DNA from: Bacillota bacterium
GTDB taxonomy: Bacteria; Bacillota; Clostridia; Christensenellales; Aristaeellaceae
Direction: 5' to 3'
Assembly (NCBI GenBank): GCA_023435435.1
Contig: JAEYRW010000046.1
Span: 1 to 61,105, forward strand
DNA: 61,105 nucleotides
Shown: piece after piece, positions 39,409 through 48,657 of the stretch
Layout of the letters: each line of letters begins with the position of its first letter
Position numbering within the stretch: position 1 is the first letter of the stretch
Notes under the pieces: generated by a model
What the model saw: the letters and a program-made list of their open reading frames with translations, nothing else
The model's database searches: none
Told to the model about the DNA's origin: nothing
Translations under genes and position numbers: made by a program

Positions 39409-40278
39409 TTGGATATTTCCTATGAGCTGCGCGCGCGCGTGGCGCTCGAGGGAGCGGGCTTCCGAAAGGCGCATTCCCTCGGACAAAATTTTATTCTTGA
39501 CGAGAGCCTGATCTCATCGCTGCTGGACGCGGCGGGGGTCGGGCCTGATGATTTTGTGCTTGAGATCGGACCCGGCGCGGGGGTTATGACCGCGCTTCTG
39601 TCCGACCGTTGCCGGGAAGTGCTCTCCGTCGAAATCGATGAGAAGCTGAAGCCCGTGCTGGACGCGGTCTTGGAAGGCAAGGAAAACGCCCGCCTGGAAT
39701 TTGCGGATGCCCTGCGCGCCGACCTTGGAAAGCTGACGCGCGCGGCGTTTGGCGAACGGCCCTTCCGGGTCGTCGCGAATCTTCCGTATTATATTACCTC
39801 CGATGCGATTGAGCGGCTGGTGGCGACGGAGCTTCCTGTTTCCGATCTTTGCGTAATGGTGCAGAAGGAGGCGGCCGAGCGCATCCTTTCGCGCCCGGGG
39901 ATGAAAAAATGGGGTGCCCTGGCGGCCACCGTCGATTACTTCGGCGCGCCGGAGGTGCTTTGTGAAGTTTCCCGCGCGGCGTTCGAGCCCCAACCCCATG
40001 TGGACAGCGCGTTTCTGCGTATCCGAATTTTTGAAGAAAAGCCTGTACAGGCGCAAAGCGACGACTTGATGCGGCGCGTCATTGCCGCCGCCTTTCTCAT
40101 GCGCAGGAAAAAGCTCGCGAACAATCTGAAGGCGGCGTTCGCCCTTTCCCAGGAGACCGCGCTTTCCTGCCTGGCCGAGGCGGGAATCGACCCCGATGTG
40201 CGGGGTGAGGTGCTGGACATCGCCGCACTGGCGCGGTTGAGCGACGCCATCGGACGGCGAAAGGAGTCGAAAAAATGA
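39409..40278 (+). CDS. rsmA: 16S rRNA (adenine1518/1519-N6)-dimethyltransferase
   Basis: KsgA/Dim1-family methyltransferase, 289 residues. SLGQNFILDESLI is the N-terminal signature, VLEIGPGAGVMTALL the SAM-binding motif, and VANLPYYITSDAI the catalytic NLPY motif. The C-terminal helical domain ends in RRKLANNLKAAF-type sequence. The start is TTG 39409 with CCGGAG upstream. Its stop overlaps the following DUF1622 gene by four bases. It modifies the 3' end of 16S rRNA late in 30S assembly. Confidence 0.96.
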   Translation: MDISYELRARVALEGAGFRKAHSLGQNFILDESLISSLLDAAGVGPDDFVLEIGPGAGVMTALLSDRCREVLSVEIDEKLKPVLDAVLEGKENARLEFADALRADLGKLTRAAFGERPFRVVANLPYYITSDAIERLVATELPVSDLCVMVQKEAAERILSRPGMKKWGALAATVDYFGAPEVLCEVSRAAFEPQPHVDSAFLRIRIFEEKPVQAQSDDLMRRVIAAAFLMRRKKLANNLKAAFALSQETALSCLAEAGIDPDVRGEVLDIAALARLSDAIGRRKESKK

Positions 40279-40634
40279 GCGAGTTTGTGGCCCGGTTGAC
40301 GGAGTATTTCGAGATTTTCGCGCAGATCAGCGTGACCTTTCTCGAATTTATCGGCGTGGTGGTGCTCGTCATCGGCGCGCTGAAGGCCGTCGTCAATTAC
40401 TTCCGCAGAAACGACCATTTGCGGCTGGACTTCGCCCAGGCCATTGCCCTGAGCCTTGAGTTCAAGCTGGGCGGTGAGATCCTGCGCACCACCATCGTGC
40501 GCGACTGGTCGGAGTTGGGCATCCTGGGCGCCATCATTCTTTTGCGCGCGGCCATGACCCTGCTCATCCATTGGGAGATCAAAAACGAGGAGGCCCGTTG
40601 TCAGGACTGTCCGCCGCAGGAAAAGGGAAAGTAA
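40275..40634 (+). CDS. DUF1622 family membrane protein
   Basis: A 119-residue protein with two clear membrane helices: FLEFIGVVVLVIGALKAVV, and LGILGAIILLRAAMTLLIHW near the end. Between them is RLDFAQAIALSLEFKLGGEILRT, the core of the DUF1622 family. Function unknown. The ATG overlaps the rsmA stop by four bases. A terminator follows immediately, ending the operon. Confidence 0.88.
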   Translation: MSEFVARLTEYFEIFAQISVTFLEFIGVVVLVIGALKAVVNYFRRNDHLRLDFAQAIALSLEFKLGGEILRTTIVRDWSELGILGAIILLRAAMTLLIHWEIKNEEARCQDCPPQEKGK

Positions 40635-40662
40635 AAGCGGGAGCGCACGGCCCCGCTTTTTT
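40633..40662 (+). terminator. terminator after the DUF1622 gene
   Basis: AGCGGG pairs with CCCGCT around a 10-nt loop, followed by six T residues. The T-run is also the start of the 18-bp IS-type hairpin that follows. Confidence 0.7.
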
Positions 40663-40694
40663 GAACCCCACGCGAGGCGTGGGGTTCAAAAAAG
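40656..40694. mobile_element. left-end-like hairpin of an IS200/IS605 remnant
   Basis: A perfect 18-bp stem (TTGAACCCCACGC with GCGTGGGGTTCAA plus flanking T/A runs and a C-G pair) around a 3-nt loop GAG. IS200/IS605 elements carry subterminal hairpins recognised by TnpA, and this one lies 94 bp before a tnpA pseudogene. It could also serve as a bidirectional terminator. Confidence 0.6.
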
Positions 40695-40787
40695 CCTATG
40701 GCTATAACTATGATAATAAAACTCCTTTTGCTATAATAACACTGCGGTCCGTCAACTGTAGTGAAGAAGCAAAGGGAAGTCATCGGA

Positions 40788-41227
40788 ATGCCGAATGACG
40801 GAAACAGTTTAGCACACACCAAGTGGAATGGCAAATACCATATCGCGTTTGACCCGAAGTACAGACGGAAGGTATTCTTTGGAGAAAAGAAGCGGAGATT
40901 TGCCCGGATCACGTGCACATGTTGGTGGAAATCCCGCCGAAGTTGTCGGTATCAAACTTCATGGGATACCTGATGGGAAAGAGCAGTCTACTGATCTACG
41001 AAAAGTTTGGGGACAGGAAGTACAAATACAGGAACCGGGAGTTCTGGTGCCGAGGGTATTACGCAGACACGGCAGGGAAAAATGCGAAGAAAATCGAGGA
41101 GTACAGAGAGAACCCGTTGCGGGAAGATAAGCTGGGGGAACAGATGACGATGCTCGGGAAGAGGACCCGTATACGGGTGGCAAGGAACAGACCCACGCAG
41201 ATGGCAGACCGTTTATGCGCCTGTTAG
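40788..41227 (+). pseudogene. tnpA: IS200/IS605-type TnpA transposase, internally deleted
   Basis: The N-terminal part reads LAHTKWNGKYHIAFDPKYRR, the standard start of HUH transposases. After about 40907 the reading frame shifts, and the rest reads DHVHMLVEIPPKLSVSNF, then GKSSLLIYEKFG, REFWCRGYYADTAGKN and IEEYRENPL. Relative to intact relatives, about 23 residues between the first strand and the HUH motif are missing, and the deletion is not a multiple of three. The HUH histidines and a candidate catalytic tyrosine remain but in a separate frame, so the gene should be inactive. No tnpB is present. Confidence 0.85.
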
Positions 41228-41266
41228 GGCGCGGCTGGTATTCCAGGGCTATGCCCGCACATGACA

Positions 41267-41290
41267 AACCCCCGGCTTCGCCGGGGGATG
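41267..41290. mobile_element. right-end-like hairpin, or terminator of the isomerase gene
   Basis: A perfect 8-bp stem CCCCCGGC/GCCGGGGG around TTC. It lies 40 bp after the tnpA remnant, as a right-end hairpin would, and 17 bp after the minus-strand isomerase stop. On the minus side only three T residues follow, and on the plus side a T-rich run, so both readings are open. Confidence 0.5.
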
Positions 41291-41306
41291 TTTATTTTTT
41301 CTGCCC

Positions 41307-42269
41307 TTATGCCCACCACATCTGGCCGAGGCCCTCGAACATCATGACGTCCTTGAGCATGGAGATGGCCTTTCCGAGGCCCTCCGTCGGGCTCATGAGG
41401 CTGTCCTCGTGCTCGATGGAGATGCATCCGTCGTAGCCGACCATCCGGAGGGCGCTCATCATGTCCTTCCAGGTCTGGTGCGCGTGACCGTAGCCCACCG
41501 AACGGAATACCCAGGCGCGGTTGATCTCGTCGCCGTAGGGCTTGGTGTCCAGAACGCCGCTCCGGGCGGTATTGATCTCGTCCACCTTGGTGTCCTTGGC
41601 GTGGAAGTAGTAGATGGCCTCGCCCAGGTAGCGGATCGCCGCCACCGGGTCGATGCCCTGCCAGAACAGATGGGAGGGATCGAAATTGGCGCCGACGGTG
41701 TCGCCCACCGCTTCGCGGATGCGCATCATGGTCTCGGGATTGTAGACGCAGAAGCCCGGGTGCATCTCGAAGGCCACCTTCACGCCGTGGGCCTTGACGA
41801 ACTCGACCTCCTTCTTCCAGTAGGGGATGAGAACCTCGTTCCACTGGTACTCGAGGATCTTCGAAAAATCGTCTGGCCAGGGGCAGGTGACCCAGTTGGG
41901 GGTCTTGTCCTCAGGGGAGCCGCCGGGACAGCCGGAGAAGGTCACGACGGTCTTGACGCCCAGCTTCTCGGCAAGCAATACCGCCGCCTCGAAGTCGTCG
42001 TGGAACTGCTTAGCAACCGCCTTGTCGGGGTGCACGGGGTTTCCGTGGGTGGAGAGGGCCGCGATTTCGAGGTTGTACTTTTTGAGGGTCTCCTTGAGGC
42101 CCTCGATCTTGGCCGGGTCCTTCAAAAATGCCGCGGCATCCACGTGCGCCTTTCCGGGGTATCCGCCGCAGCCGATCTCGACTGCCTGTACGCCCTGCTC
42201 GGACAGATACTTGCACGCCTCGTCAAACGACCTGTCCTGCAAAAGCACGGCAAAAACGCTGAGTTTCAT
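41307..42269 (-). CDS. sugar phosphate isomerase/epimerase-like TIM-barrel protein
   Basis: A 320-residue protein of the xylose-isomerase-like (AP endonuclease 2) barrel family. Likely metal ligands are the acidic/His residues in AFEMHPGFC (E), ANFDPSHLFW (D, H), YYFHAKDTK (H) and SIEHED (E). Related genes act as inosose dehydratases or ketose epimerases, but the substrate is unknown. No transporter or dehydrogenase is adjacent. It has its own promoter, divergent from pth. Confidence 0.85.
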   Translation of the reverse strand: MKLSVFAVLLQDRSFDEACKYLSEQGVQAVEIGCGGYPGKAHVDAAAFLKDPAKIEGLKETLKKYNLEIAALSTHGNPVHPDKAVAKQFHDDFEAAVLLAEKLGVKTVVTFSGCPGGSPEDKTPNWVTCPWPDDFSKILEYQWNEVLIPYWKKEVEFVKAHGVKVAFEMHPGFCVYNPETMMRIREAVGDTVGANFDPSHLFWQGIDPVAAIRYLGEAIYYFHAKDTKVDEINTARSGVLDTKPYGDEINRAWVFRSVGYGHAHQTWKDMMSALRMVGYDGCISIEHEDSLMSPTEGLGKAISMLKDVMMFEGLGQMWWA

Positions 42270-42309
42270 CGAAAAACCTCCTCAAAATTGGTAGAAAAAC
42301 GCTGCAATC

Positions 42310-42338
42310 ATTATACATCAACGCGGGAGCGGAATCAA
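42310..42338 (-). promoter_or_regulatory. sigma-A promoter of the isomerase-like gene
   Basis: Minus-strand TTGATT (42338-42333), 17-bp spacer, TATAAT (42315-42310), about 40 bases before the ATG. Its -35 is three bases from the -35 of the divergent pth promoter. Confidence 0.85.
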
Positions 42339-42340
42339 GC

Positions 42341-42370
42341 TTGACAAAGCTTCGGTTCTGCTGCTAAAAT
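42341..42370 (+). promoter_or_regulatory. sigma-A promoter of the pth-mfd operon
   Basis: TTGACA (42341-42346), 18-bp spacer, TAAAAT (42365-42370). It places the transcript start near 42377, which excludes an in-frame ATG at 42374 as the pth start. Confidence 0.85.
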
Positions 42371-42403
42371 GAAATGATCGATTTTTGGCGGGCGGTGATT
42401 GAG

Positions 42404-42985
42404 ATGTACGTCGTAGTGGGCCTTGGGAATCCCGGTCGGAAATACGAGCACACGCGGCACAACGTGGGCTTCGACGTCGTGGATATCCTGTCCCAGAAGT
42501 ACCACATTCTTATGGGCAGGCGGCTGGGCAAGGCCGTGACGGGGGAGGGGTCCATCGGCGGCCAGCGGGTGGCGCTCTGCCTTCCGCAGACGTTCATGAA
42601 CCTCTCAGGGGAGAGCGTTGTGCAGCTCGTGAACTGGTACAAGCCCGAGAGCGACCAGCTTATCGTGGTCTACGACGACGTGGACCTCCCGGAGGGCAAG
42701 CTCCGCTTTCGCACATCCGGCAGCGCGGGCACGCACAACGGCATGCGCAACATCATATATCTTCTCGGCAGGGACGACTTCCCCCGCGTGCGCGTGGGCA
42801 TCGGCCGACCGCCGGAATACATGGATTTGAAGGATTACGTGCTCACGGGCTACAATACCAAGGAGCTCCGCCAGACCATGTTCGATACGTATCTCTTCGC
42901 GGCGGACGTGGTGGCCGAATATGTCAAATCCGGCGCCGACGGCGCGCGGAAACTCATCTCTGCAGCAGGGACAAAAGGAGAGTAA
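42404..42985 (+). CDS. pth: peptidyl-tRNA hydrolase
   Basis: Releases peptides from dropped-off peptidyl-tRNA, 193 residues. MYVVVGLGNPGRKYEHTRHN gives the family start with the catalytic histidine (TRHN); PQTFMNLSGESV, YDDVDLPEGKLRFR and GSAGTHNGMRNI follow in order. ATG 42404 is chosen from the family N-terminus and the promoter position, with GGCGGTGATT upstream. One base separates its stop from mfd. Confidence 0.97.
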   Translation: MYVVVGLGNPGRKYEHTRHNVGFDVVDILSQKYHILMGRRLGKAVTGEGSIGGQRVALCLPQTFMNLSGESVVQLVNWYKPESDQLIVVYDDVDLPEGKLRFRTSGSAGTHNGMRNIIYLLGRDDFPRVRVGIGRPPEYMDLKDYVLTGYNTKELRQTMFDTYLFAADVVAEYVKSGADGARKLISAAGTKGE

Positions 42986-42986
42986 A

Positions 42987-45900
42987 ATGCAGCCAGACGA
43001 CAAATTCGCTTGTCTCTTTGCGCCTCTCGACGAACTGACCGACTTTTCTGCCCTGGCGGGCGCGCTCAGCGGAACCGGTGTGTGCGCGGCCTACGGCCCG
43101 GACGACACCCAGCGCGCCCACCTGCTTTCCGCCCTCTGGCGCAAAACCGGGCGTCCCCTCCTCATCCTGACGCCCACCGACATGAACGCCCAGCGCACCA
43201 CCGAGGACATGAACGCGCTCCTCGGCGGCGGCTGCATGTTCCTGCCCGCGCGGGATATTTCGTTTTTAAAGACAGCGGCCGCGAGCCGGGAGCTTTCCAT
43301 GCGCCGCATTGAGGCCCTCGGCGCGGCGGCGATGGGGGAGCTAAAAGCACTGGTCGTCCCAGTGGACGCAATGACCCACCGGCTCATGCTCAAATCCCGC
43401 TTTCAGGAGCGCGTTCTGACCTTGGATGAAAGCATGCGCATGCAGCCGGGTGAGATGATTGAGCGGCTCGTGGACGCGGGCTACGAGCGCGTGCAGTTGG
43501 TGGAAGGCCGCGGTCAATGCGCACTGCGCGGCGGCATTCTGGACGTGTACCCCGTCGGCGAGCCAAACGCGCTGCGCGTGGAGTTTTTCGATGACGAGAT
43601 CGATTCCATCCGCTCCTTCGACGTCATGACCCAGCGCTCCATCGCCCGTGTGACCTCCGCGCGGATCTATCCGGCGGATGAGATGCTGCCCACCGGCGAC
43701 GAGTGCATCAAGGCCGCCCACGAGCTTGGGCGCATGCTCCGCACGCGGGGGAACGCCCTCGAGACGGAGGACAGGCAGCGCCAGATCGAGCGCGAGTTCG
43801 ATCTGACACCTGTCGAGGACTTTTTGCAGCTCGCCTACGAAAATACCGAGGACGACGAGATGCCGGAGTTCGCTGAACTCGCCTTGAAGCATTCCAGAAA
43901 GAAGGAACCGCTGAAAAAGACGGCGGCCGAAAAGGTTGCTCCGCCCAAGAGCGCCCTGGAGCGCAATTTCCGCGGCGTGCTGGACGCGCTGGAAACGGGC
44001 AGGCGGTCCGAGGGCTTCGACGCGCTTGTTCCGGTGCTTTTGAAGTACGCGGACACCGCCGCCGACTATCTGGACGACCCCATCGTGGTGTTTGACCAGC
44101 CCGAGCGGCTTCGGGAGCGCTGCGAAAACCGCGCGCTGGAGTTCCGGGAGCAGTATGTCGCCGCGCTGGAGCGCGACGAGGCGCTTCCGGCCCAGGGTGA
44201 GCTTCTCCTGTCCTATGACGCGCTTCTCGCGCGCTTTTCCCGCGGCACCCAGTTCATCATGGACCCGTTCATGCGCACGGAAAAGGATTTCAAGCCCCAG
44301 GCGCTCTTTAAGTTCGAGTGCAGAAATGCCACGGGATACCAGACCAACGTCAAGGAGCTCGCCCACGACCTGAAGCACATGGCGGCGGAAGGTTGGAAGA
44401 TCGCGCTGCTTGCGGGTGGCATGGCGCGCGGCCAGAGGCTTGAAAGCGCGCTGGCAGGCCTCGGCGTCACGGCGCGCTACGCAGAGGAGATTCCCGCTTC
44501 CCTCGCGCCGGGCGAGCCGATGATCTTCCCGCTGGGCATCGGGCGCGGCTTCCTCTACCCCGAGGCCAAGCTCATGGTGGTCTCCGAGTCCGATATTTAC
44601 GGCCTCTCGCGCCAGAAATCCCGCGCCCGCGCAAAGACGGGGGAGAAGCTTTCGGCGTTTACCGAGCTCAAGATCGGCGACTATGTGGTGCATGAAAACC
44701 ACGGCATCGGCCAGTACATGGGCACCATCCGGCTTGCCAGCGAAGGCACCTACCGTGATTTTCTGCACATCCGCTATCAGGGCACCGACAAGCTGTACGT
44801 GCCCACGGACCAGCTCGACCGGGTGCAGAAGTACATCGGCTCCGAGGGCGAGGCGCCCAAGCTCAACAAGCTTTCCGGCGGCGAATGGCAGCGGCAGAAG
44901 GCCAAGGTCAAAAATTCCATCCGGGAAATCGCGGGGGAGCTCCTCAAGCTCTACGCCCACCGGGAAGCGACGCCCGGTCACGCCTTCGACCCGGACACGC
45001 CCTGGCAGCGCGAGTTCGAGGACAGCTTTCCCTTCGAGGAGACGCCCGACCAGCTCACCGCCATCGAGGAAATCAAGCGCGACATGGAGAAGCCGAAGAT
45101 CATGGACCGGCTTCTGTGCGGCGACGTGGGCTACGGGAAGACCGAGGTGGCGCTGCGCGCCATCTTCAAGGCCGTGATGAGCGGGAAGCAGGCGGCGCTG
45201 CTCGCGCCCACCACCATCCTCGTGCAGCAGCATTACGCCACCATGATGAACCGCTTCCACGGTTTTCCGGTGCGCATTGAGACCCTTTCGCGCTTCAAGA
45301 CCGCCGCCGAACAGAAAAAGGTCATCACCGACCTCAAAAACGGCGAGCTGGACGTGGTCATCGGCACCCATCGGCTTTTGGCCAAGGACATGGGCTTCAG
45401 GGATTTGGGCATTCTCGTCGTCGACGAAGAGCAGAGATTCGGCGTGGCCCACAAAGAGGCCATCAAAAAGCTCAAACGTTCGGTGGACGTTCTGACGCTC
45501 ACCGCGACGCCCATTCCCAGGACCCTTCACATGTCCATGGTGGGCATCCGGGACATGAGTCTGCTCCAGTCCCCGCCCGAGGAAAGATACCCGGTGCAGA
45601 CCTACGTGGTGGAATATTCAGACGGTCTGGTGCGCGACGCTATTTTGCGCGAGCTTTCCCGCGGCGGGCAGGTGTATGTGCTCTACAACCGCGTGCAGAC
45701 CATTGAGATCATGTACGCGCGCCTGAAAAAGCTCGTGCCGGAGGCGCGGATCGCCGTCGGCCACGGCCAGATGCGCGAGCATGCCCTCGAGGACGTGATG
45801 CTCGATTTCTACGAGGGCAAGTTTGACGTGCTCCTCTGCACCACCATCATCGAGGCGGGGCTGGACGTGCCGCGCGCCAACACGCTCATCGTGTGCGACG

Positions 45901-46733
45901 CGGACCGCTTCGGCCTTGCGCAGCTTTATCAGCTTCGGGGCCGCGTGGGCCGCTCCAACCGGCTGGCGTACGCGTACCTCACCGTCAATCCCTCGAAGGT
46001 GCTCACCGAAACCGCCGACAAGCGCCTCGCCGCCATCCGGGAGTTTACGGAGTTCGGCTCCGGCTTCCGCGTGGCCATGCGCGACTTGGAAATCCGTGGC
46101 GCGGGCAACCTCCTGGGGTCCGAGCAGAGCGGCTTCATGGCGTCGGTGGGCTATGACCTCTACGTCAAGATGATCGAGGAGACGGTTTCGGAGATGCGCG
46201 GCGACGCCTCCCAGGGCGACATCGATACCCGCGTGGATGTAAAGATCGACGCGTACCTTCCCCAGGAATATGTTTCAAACGACATACTGCGGGTTGAAAT
46301 GTACAAGAAGATTGCCTCCCTCAAGTCGGATGCCGACAAGGACGACCTTGTGGAAGAGCTCATCGACCGCTTCGGCGATCCGAACCGCCCCGTCATGAAC
46401 CTCATCGCCATCGCGCGGATGAAGAATTTGTGCGGGCGCCTTGGCATCGATCTTGTGACCCTGCGCGGGGATCAGATCCAAATGCGGTTCTCCATCTCGG
46501 CGGACATCGACCTGATGAAGGTCCTGATGGCCGCAAAAAGGCAGGAGAGCCATCTGCGGTTTATGGGCGGAAACCCGCCGACCCTGGTCTACTTTGATAA
46601 AAAGAACATGGCGGCGGAGGAGCTTTTAAACAGCGCCGTGGACGTGATGAGCGCCGTGGTGGATGATTTCCGCGCGGAGGATGAAAAGGATAAAGAAAAC
46701 CAAAGTCTGGAGCAAAAAGACCAAAGTGTTTAA
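42987..46733 (+). CDS. mfd: transcription-repair coupling factor
   Basis: A 1248-residue ATP-dependent translocase that removes stalled RNA polymerase and recruits UvrA. The N-terminal UvrB-homology module (DVYPVGEPNALRVEFFDDE), RNA-polymerase-interaction domain (GDYVVHENHGIGQY), and helicase motifs (CGDVGYGKTEVALRA, the DEEQ in VVDEEQRFGVAHKE, TATPIPRTLHMS, and QLRGRVGRSNR) are all present, and a TRCF C-terminal domain follows. ATG 42987 follows AAAAGGAG. The pth-mfd order is common in Firmicutes. Confidence 0.98.
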   Translation: MQPDDKFACLFAPLDELTDFSALAGALSGTGVCAAYGPDDTQRAHLLSALWRKTGRPLLILTPTDMNAQRTTEDMNALLGGGCMFLPARDISFLKTAAASRELSMRRIEALGAAAMGELKALVVPVDAMTHRLMLKSRFQERVLTLDESMRMQPGEMIERLVDAGYERVQLVEGRGQCALRGGILDVYPVGEPNALRVEFFDDEIDSIRSFDVMTQRSIARVTSARIYPADEMLPTGDECIKAAHELGRMLRTRGNALETEDRQRQIEREFDLTPVEDFLQLAYENTEDDEMPEFAELALKHSRKKEPLKKTAAEKVAPPKSALERNFRGVLDALETGRRSEGFDALVPVLLKYADTAADYLDDPIVVFDQPERLRERCENRALEFREQYVAALERDEALPAQGELLLSYDALLARFSRGTQFIMDPFMRTEKDFKPQALFKFECRNATGYQTNVKELAHDLKHMAAEGWKIALLAGGMARGQRLESALAGLGVTARYAEEIPASLAPGEPMIFPLGIGRGFLYPEAKLMVVSESDIYGLSRQKSRARAKTGEKLSAFTELKIGDYVVHENHGIGQYMGTIRLASEGTYRDFLHIRYQGTDKLYVPTDQLDRVQKYIGSEGEAPKLNKLSGGEWQRQKAKVKNSIREIAGELLKLYAHREATPGHAFDPDTPWQREFEDSFPFEETPDQLTAIEEIKRDMEKPKIMDRLLCGDVGYGKTEVALRAIFKAVMSGKQAALLAPTTILVQQHYATMMNRFHGFPVRIETLSRFKTAAEQKKVITDLKNGELDVVIGTHRLLAKDMGFRDLGILVVDEEQRFGVAHKEAIKKLKRSVDVLTLTATPIPRTLHMSMVGIRDMSLLQSPPEERYPVQTYVVEYSDGLVRDAILRELSRGGQVYVLYNRVQTIEIMYARLKKLVPEARIAVGHGQMREHALEDVMLDFYEGKFDVLLCTTIIEAGLDVPRANTLIVCDADRFGLAQLYQLRGRVGRSNRLAYAYLTVNPSKVLTETADKRLAAIREFTEFGSGFRVAMRDLEIRGAGNLLGSEQSGFMASVGYDLYVKMIEETVSEMRGDASQGDIDTRVDVKIDAYLPQEYVSNDILRVEMYKKIASLKSDADKDDLVEELIDRFGDPNRPVMNLIAIARMKNLCGRLGIDLVTLRGDQIQMRFSISADIDLMKVLMAAKRQESHLRFMGGNPPTLVYFDKKNMAAEELLNSAVDVMSAVVDDFRAEDEKDKENQSLEQKDQSV

Positions 46734-46743
46734 TGGAGGACGG

Positions 46744-48657
46744 ATGGACAATCGATTTTTGCCGGTGAATATGGAGGAGGCGCGCAAGCTTGGCTGGGAT
46801 GCGCCGGATTTCGTGTACGTCACCGGGGACGCCTACGTGGACCATCCCTCCTTCGGGCTCGCCATCATCTCCCGCGTGCTGGAGCGCGCGGGTTACCGGG
46901 TGGCCATGCTTCCGCAGCCCGACTGGAAAAGCTGCGACGAATTCGAAAAATTCGGTCGCCCGAAGATCGGTTTTCTGGTCACGGCGGGGGTTATCGACTC
47001 CATGGTCAATCACTACACCGCCGCGAAGAAGCCCCGCTCCGAGGACGCCTATTCTCCCGGCGGCAAGGCGGGCCACCGCCCCGACCGGGCAACCATCGTC
47101 TACTGCAACCGCATCCGGGAGGCATACGGGGATATTCCCATCGGCATCGGCGGGATCGAAGCATCCCTCCGGCGGTTCGCCCACTACGATTATTGGGACG
47201 ACCGGGTGCGGAATTCCATGCTTGTGGACGCGGGCGCGGATGTCCTTATGTTCGGCATGGGCGAGCGGATGATCCTCAAGGTGGCGCAGCGCATGCGGGA
47301 GGGCGGCGACTTTTCGGGCGTGCGCATTCCCGGCACCTGCGTCATGGGCAAGGAAGTGCCCGCGGGCTTCCTTGAAATCGAAGCCTCCGCCGTGGTGGCC
47401 AAGGACAAGCGTGCCTATGCCCGGGCGTTTAAGGTACAGTACGACCAGCAGGACCCCGTGCGCGGAAAGCCCATCGCTCAGAAGCACGGGAAGAATTACC
47501 TTCTCCAAAATGTCCCTGACATGCCCCTTTCCCGCGCGGAGCTCGACGCCACATACGCGCTCCCTTATGCGCGCGCGTGGCACCCCATGTACGATGCGCT
47601 TGGGGGCATCCCCGCGTTGGAGGAAGTGAAGTTTTCCATCGCTTCCGTGCGCGGCTGCTTCGGCGCGTGCAGCTTCTGCGCGCTTACCTTTCATCAGGGA
47701 AGGATCGTCACCAGCCGCAGCAAGGAGTCTATCGTCGCGGAGGGAAAGCGCCTCGCCGCAGAGAAGGATTTTAAGGGCTACATCCACGACGTGGGCGGTC
47801 CGACGGCAAATTTCCGCGCGCCCGCGTGCAAAAAGCAGCTTTCGAAGGGCGCGTGCGCCAACAAGCAATGTCTGTTTCCCAAGCCATGCCAGAACCTCGT
47901 CGCCGACCACACGGAGTACATCGATATTCTCAGGGCGCTCAGGGAGATTCAGGGCGTGAAGAAGGTCTTCGTGCGCTCCGGCGTGCGTTTTGACTACGTG
48001 CTTGCGGACAAAAAATCCAACTTTCTGCGCGAGCTGGTTCGGAATCACGTTTCGGGGCAGCTGAAGGTCGCGCCCGAGCACGTGAGCCCGCGCGTGCTCA
48101 AATATATGGGCAAACCGGAGTCGGCGGTATACGACCGTTTCGTCGAAAAATACAAGAAGGAAAACGAGGACGCTGGCATGAAGCAGTTCCTCGTGCCATA
48201 CTTCATGTCCTCCCATCCCGGCTGCACATTGGACGATGCGATTCTGCTGGCGGAATATATGAAAAAGACGGGCCAGCATCCCGACCAGGTGCAGGACTTT
48301 TATCCCACGCCCGGCACACTCTCCACCGCCATGTACTTTACGGGACTCGATCCCCGGGACATGACCGAAGTCTATGTGCCGCGCGATCCCGAGGAAAAGG
48401 CGATGCAGCGCGCGCTGATGCAGTACAACCGGCCGCAAAACCGCGCGCTGGTGGACAAGGCGCTCAGGTTGGCGGACAGGCGGGACCTCATCGGCTTCGG
48501 CAAGGATTGCCTGATCCGGCCGCGGGAAATACAGAGGAAACCGGGGAGGGTCGGAAATGAAACTCACGATCAATCGCGGCGCAAGCCGGATCAGCGCCGA
48601 AGCGGCGGCGGGCGAAAAGCTGATCGAGGCGCTGGATCGCGCGGGCGCAAGCGTTAG
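46744..48657 (+). CDS. YgiQ-family radical SAM protein
   Basis: A 637-residue radical SAM enzyme. An N-terminal domain (LPVNMEEARKLGWDAPDFVYVTGDAYVDHP, family-typical, split by convention) precedes the 4Fe-4S cluster motif at C305, C309 and C312 (CFGACSFC). KVAPEHVSPRVLKYMGKP and QDFYPTPGTLSTAMYFTG are YgiQ signatures. The reaction is unknown. ATG 46744 lies 11 bases after mfd with GGAGG upstream. The last 34 residues overlap the next gene in another frame and are probably not conserved; the tail may reflect loss of an earlier stop. Confidence 0.9.
   Translation: MDNRFLPVNMEEARKLGWDAPDFVYVTGDAYVDHPSFGLAIISRVLERAGYRVAMLPQPDWKSCDEFEKFGRPKIGFLVTAGVIDSMVNHYTAAKKPRSEDAYSPGGKAGHRPDRATIVYCNRIREAYGDIPIGIGGIEASLRRFAHYDYWDDRVRNSMLVDAGADVLMFGMGERMILKVAQRMREGGDFSGVRIPGTCVMGKEVPAGFLEIEASAVVAKDKRAYARAFKVQYDQQDPVRGKPIAQKHGKNYLLQNVPDMPLSRAELDATYALPYARAWHPMYDALGGIPALEEVKFSIASVRGCFGACSFCALTFHQGRIVTSRSKESIVAEGKRLAAEKDFKGYIHDVGGPTANFRAPACKKQLSKGACANKQCLFPKPCQNLVADHTEYIDILRALREIQGVKKVFVRSGVRFDYVLADKKSNFLRELVRNHVSGQLKVAPEHVSPRVLKYMGKPESAVYDRFVEKYKKENEDAGMKQFLVPYFMSSHPGCTLDDAILLAEYMKKTGQHPDQVQDFYPTPGTLSTAMYFTGLDPRDMTEVYVPRDPEEKAMQRALMQYNRPQNRALVDKALRLADRRDLIGFGKDCLIRPREIQRKPGRVGNETHDQSRRKPDQRRSGGGRKADRGAGSRGRKR

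Noticed and set aside
40656..41290. Intact IS element
   Set aside because: The transposase is split by a frame-disrupting internal deletion, so the element cannot move by itself.
43341..45530. Minus-strand frame of 729 codons opposite mfd
   Set aside because: The composition is that of an antisense shadow, and all Mfd motifs are intact on the plus strand.
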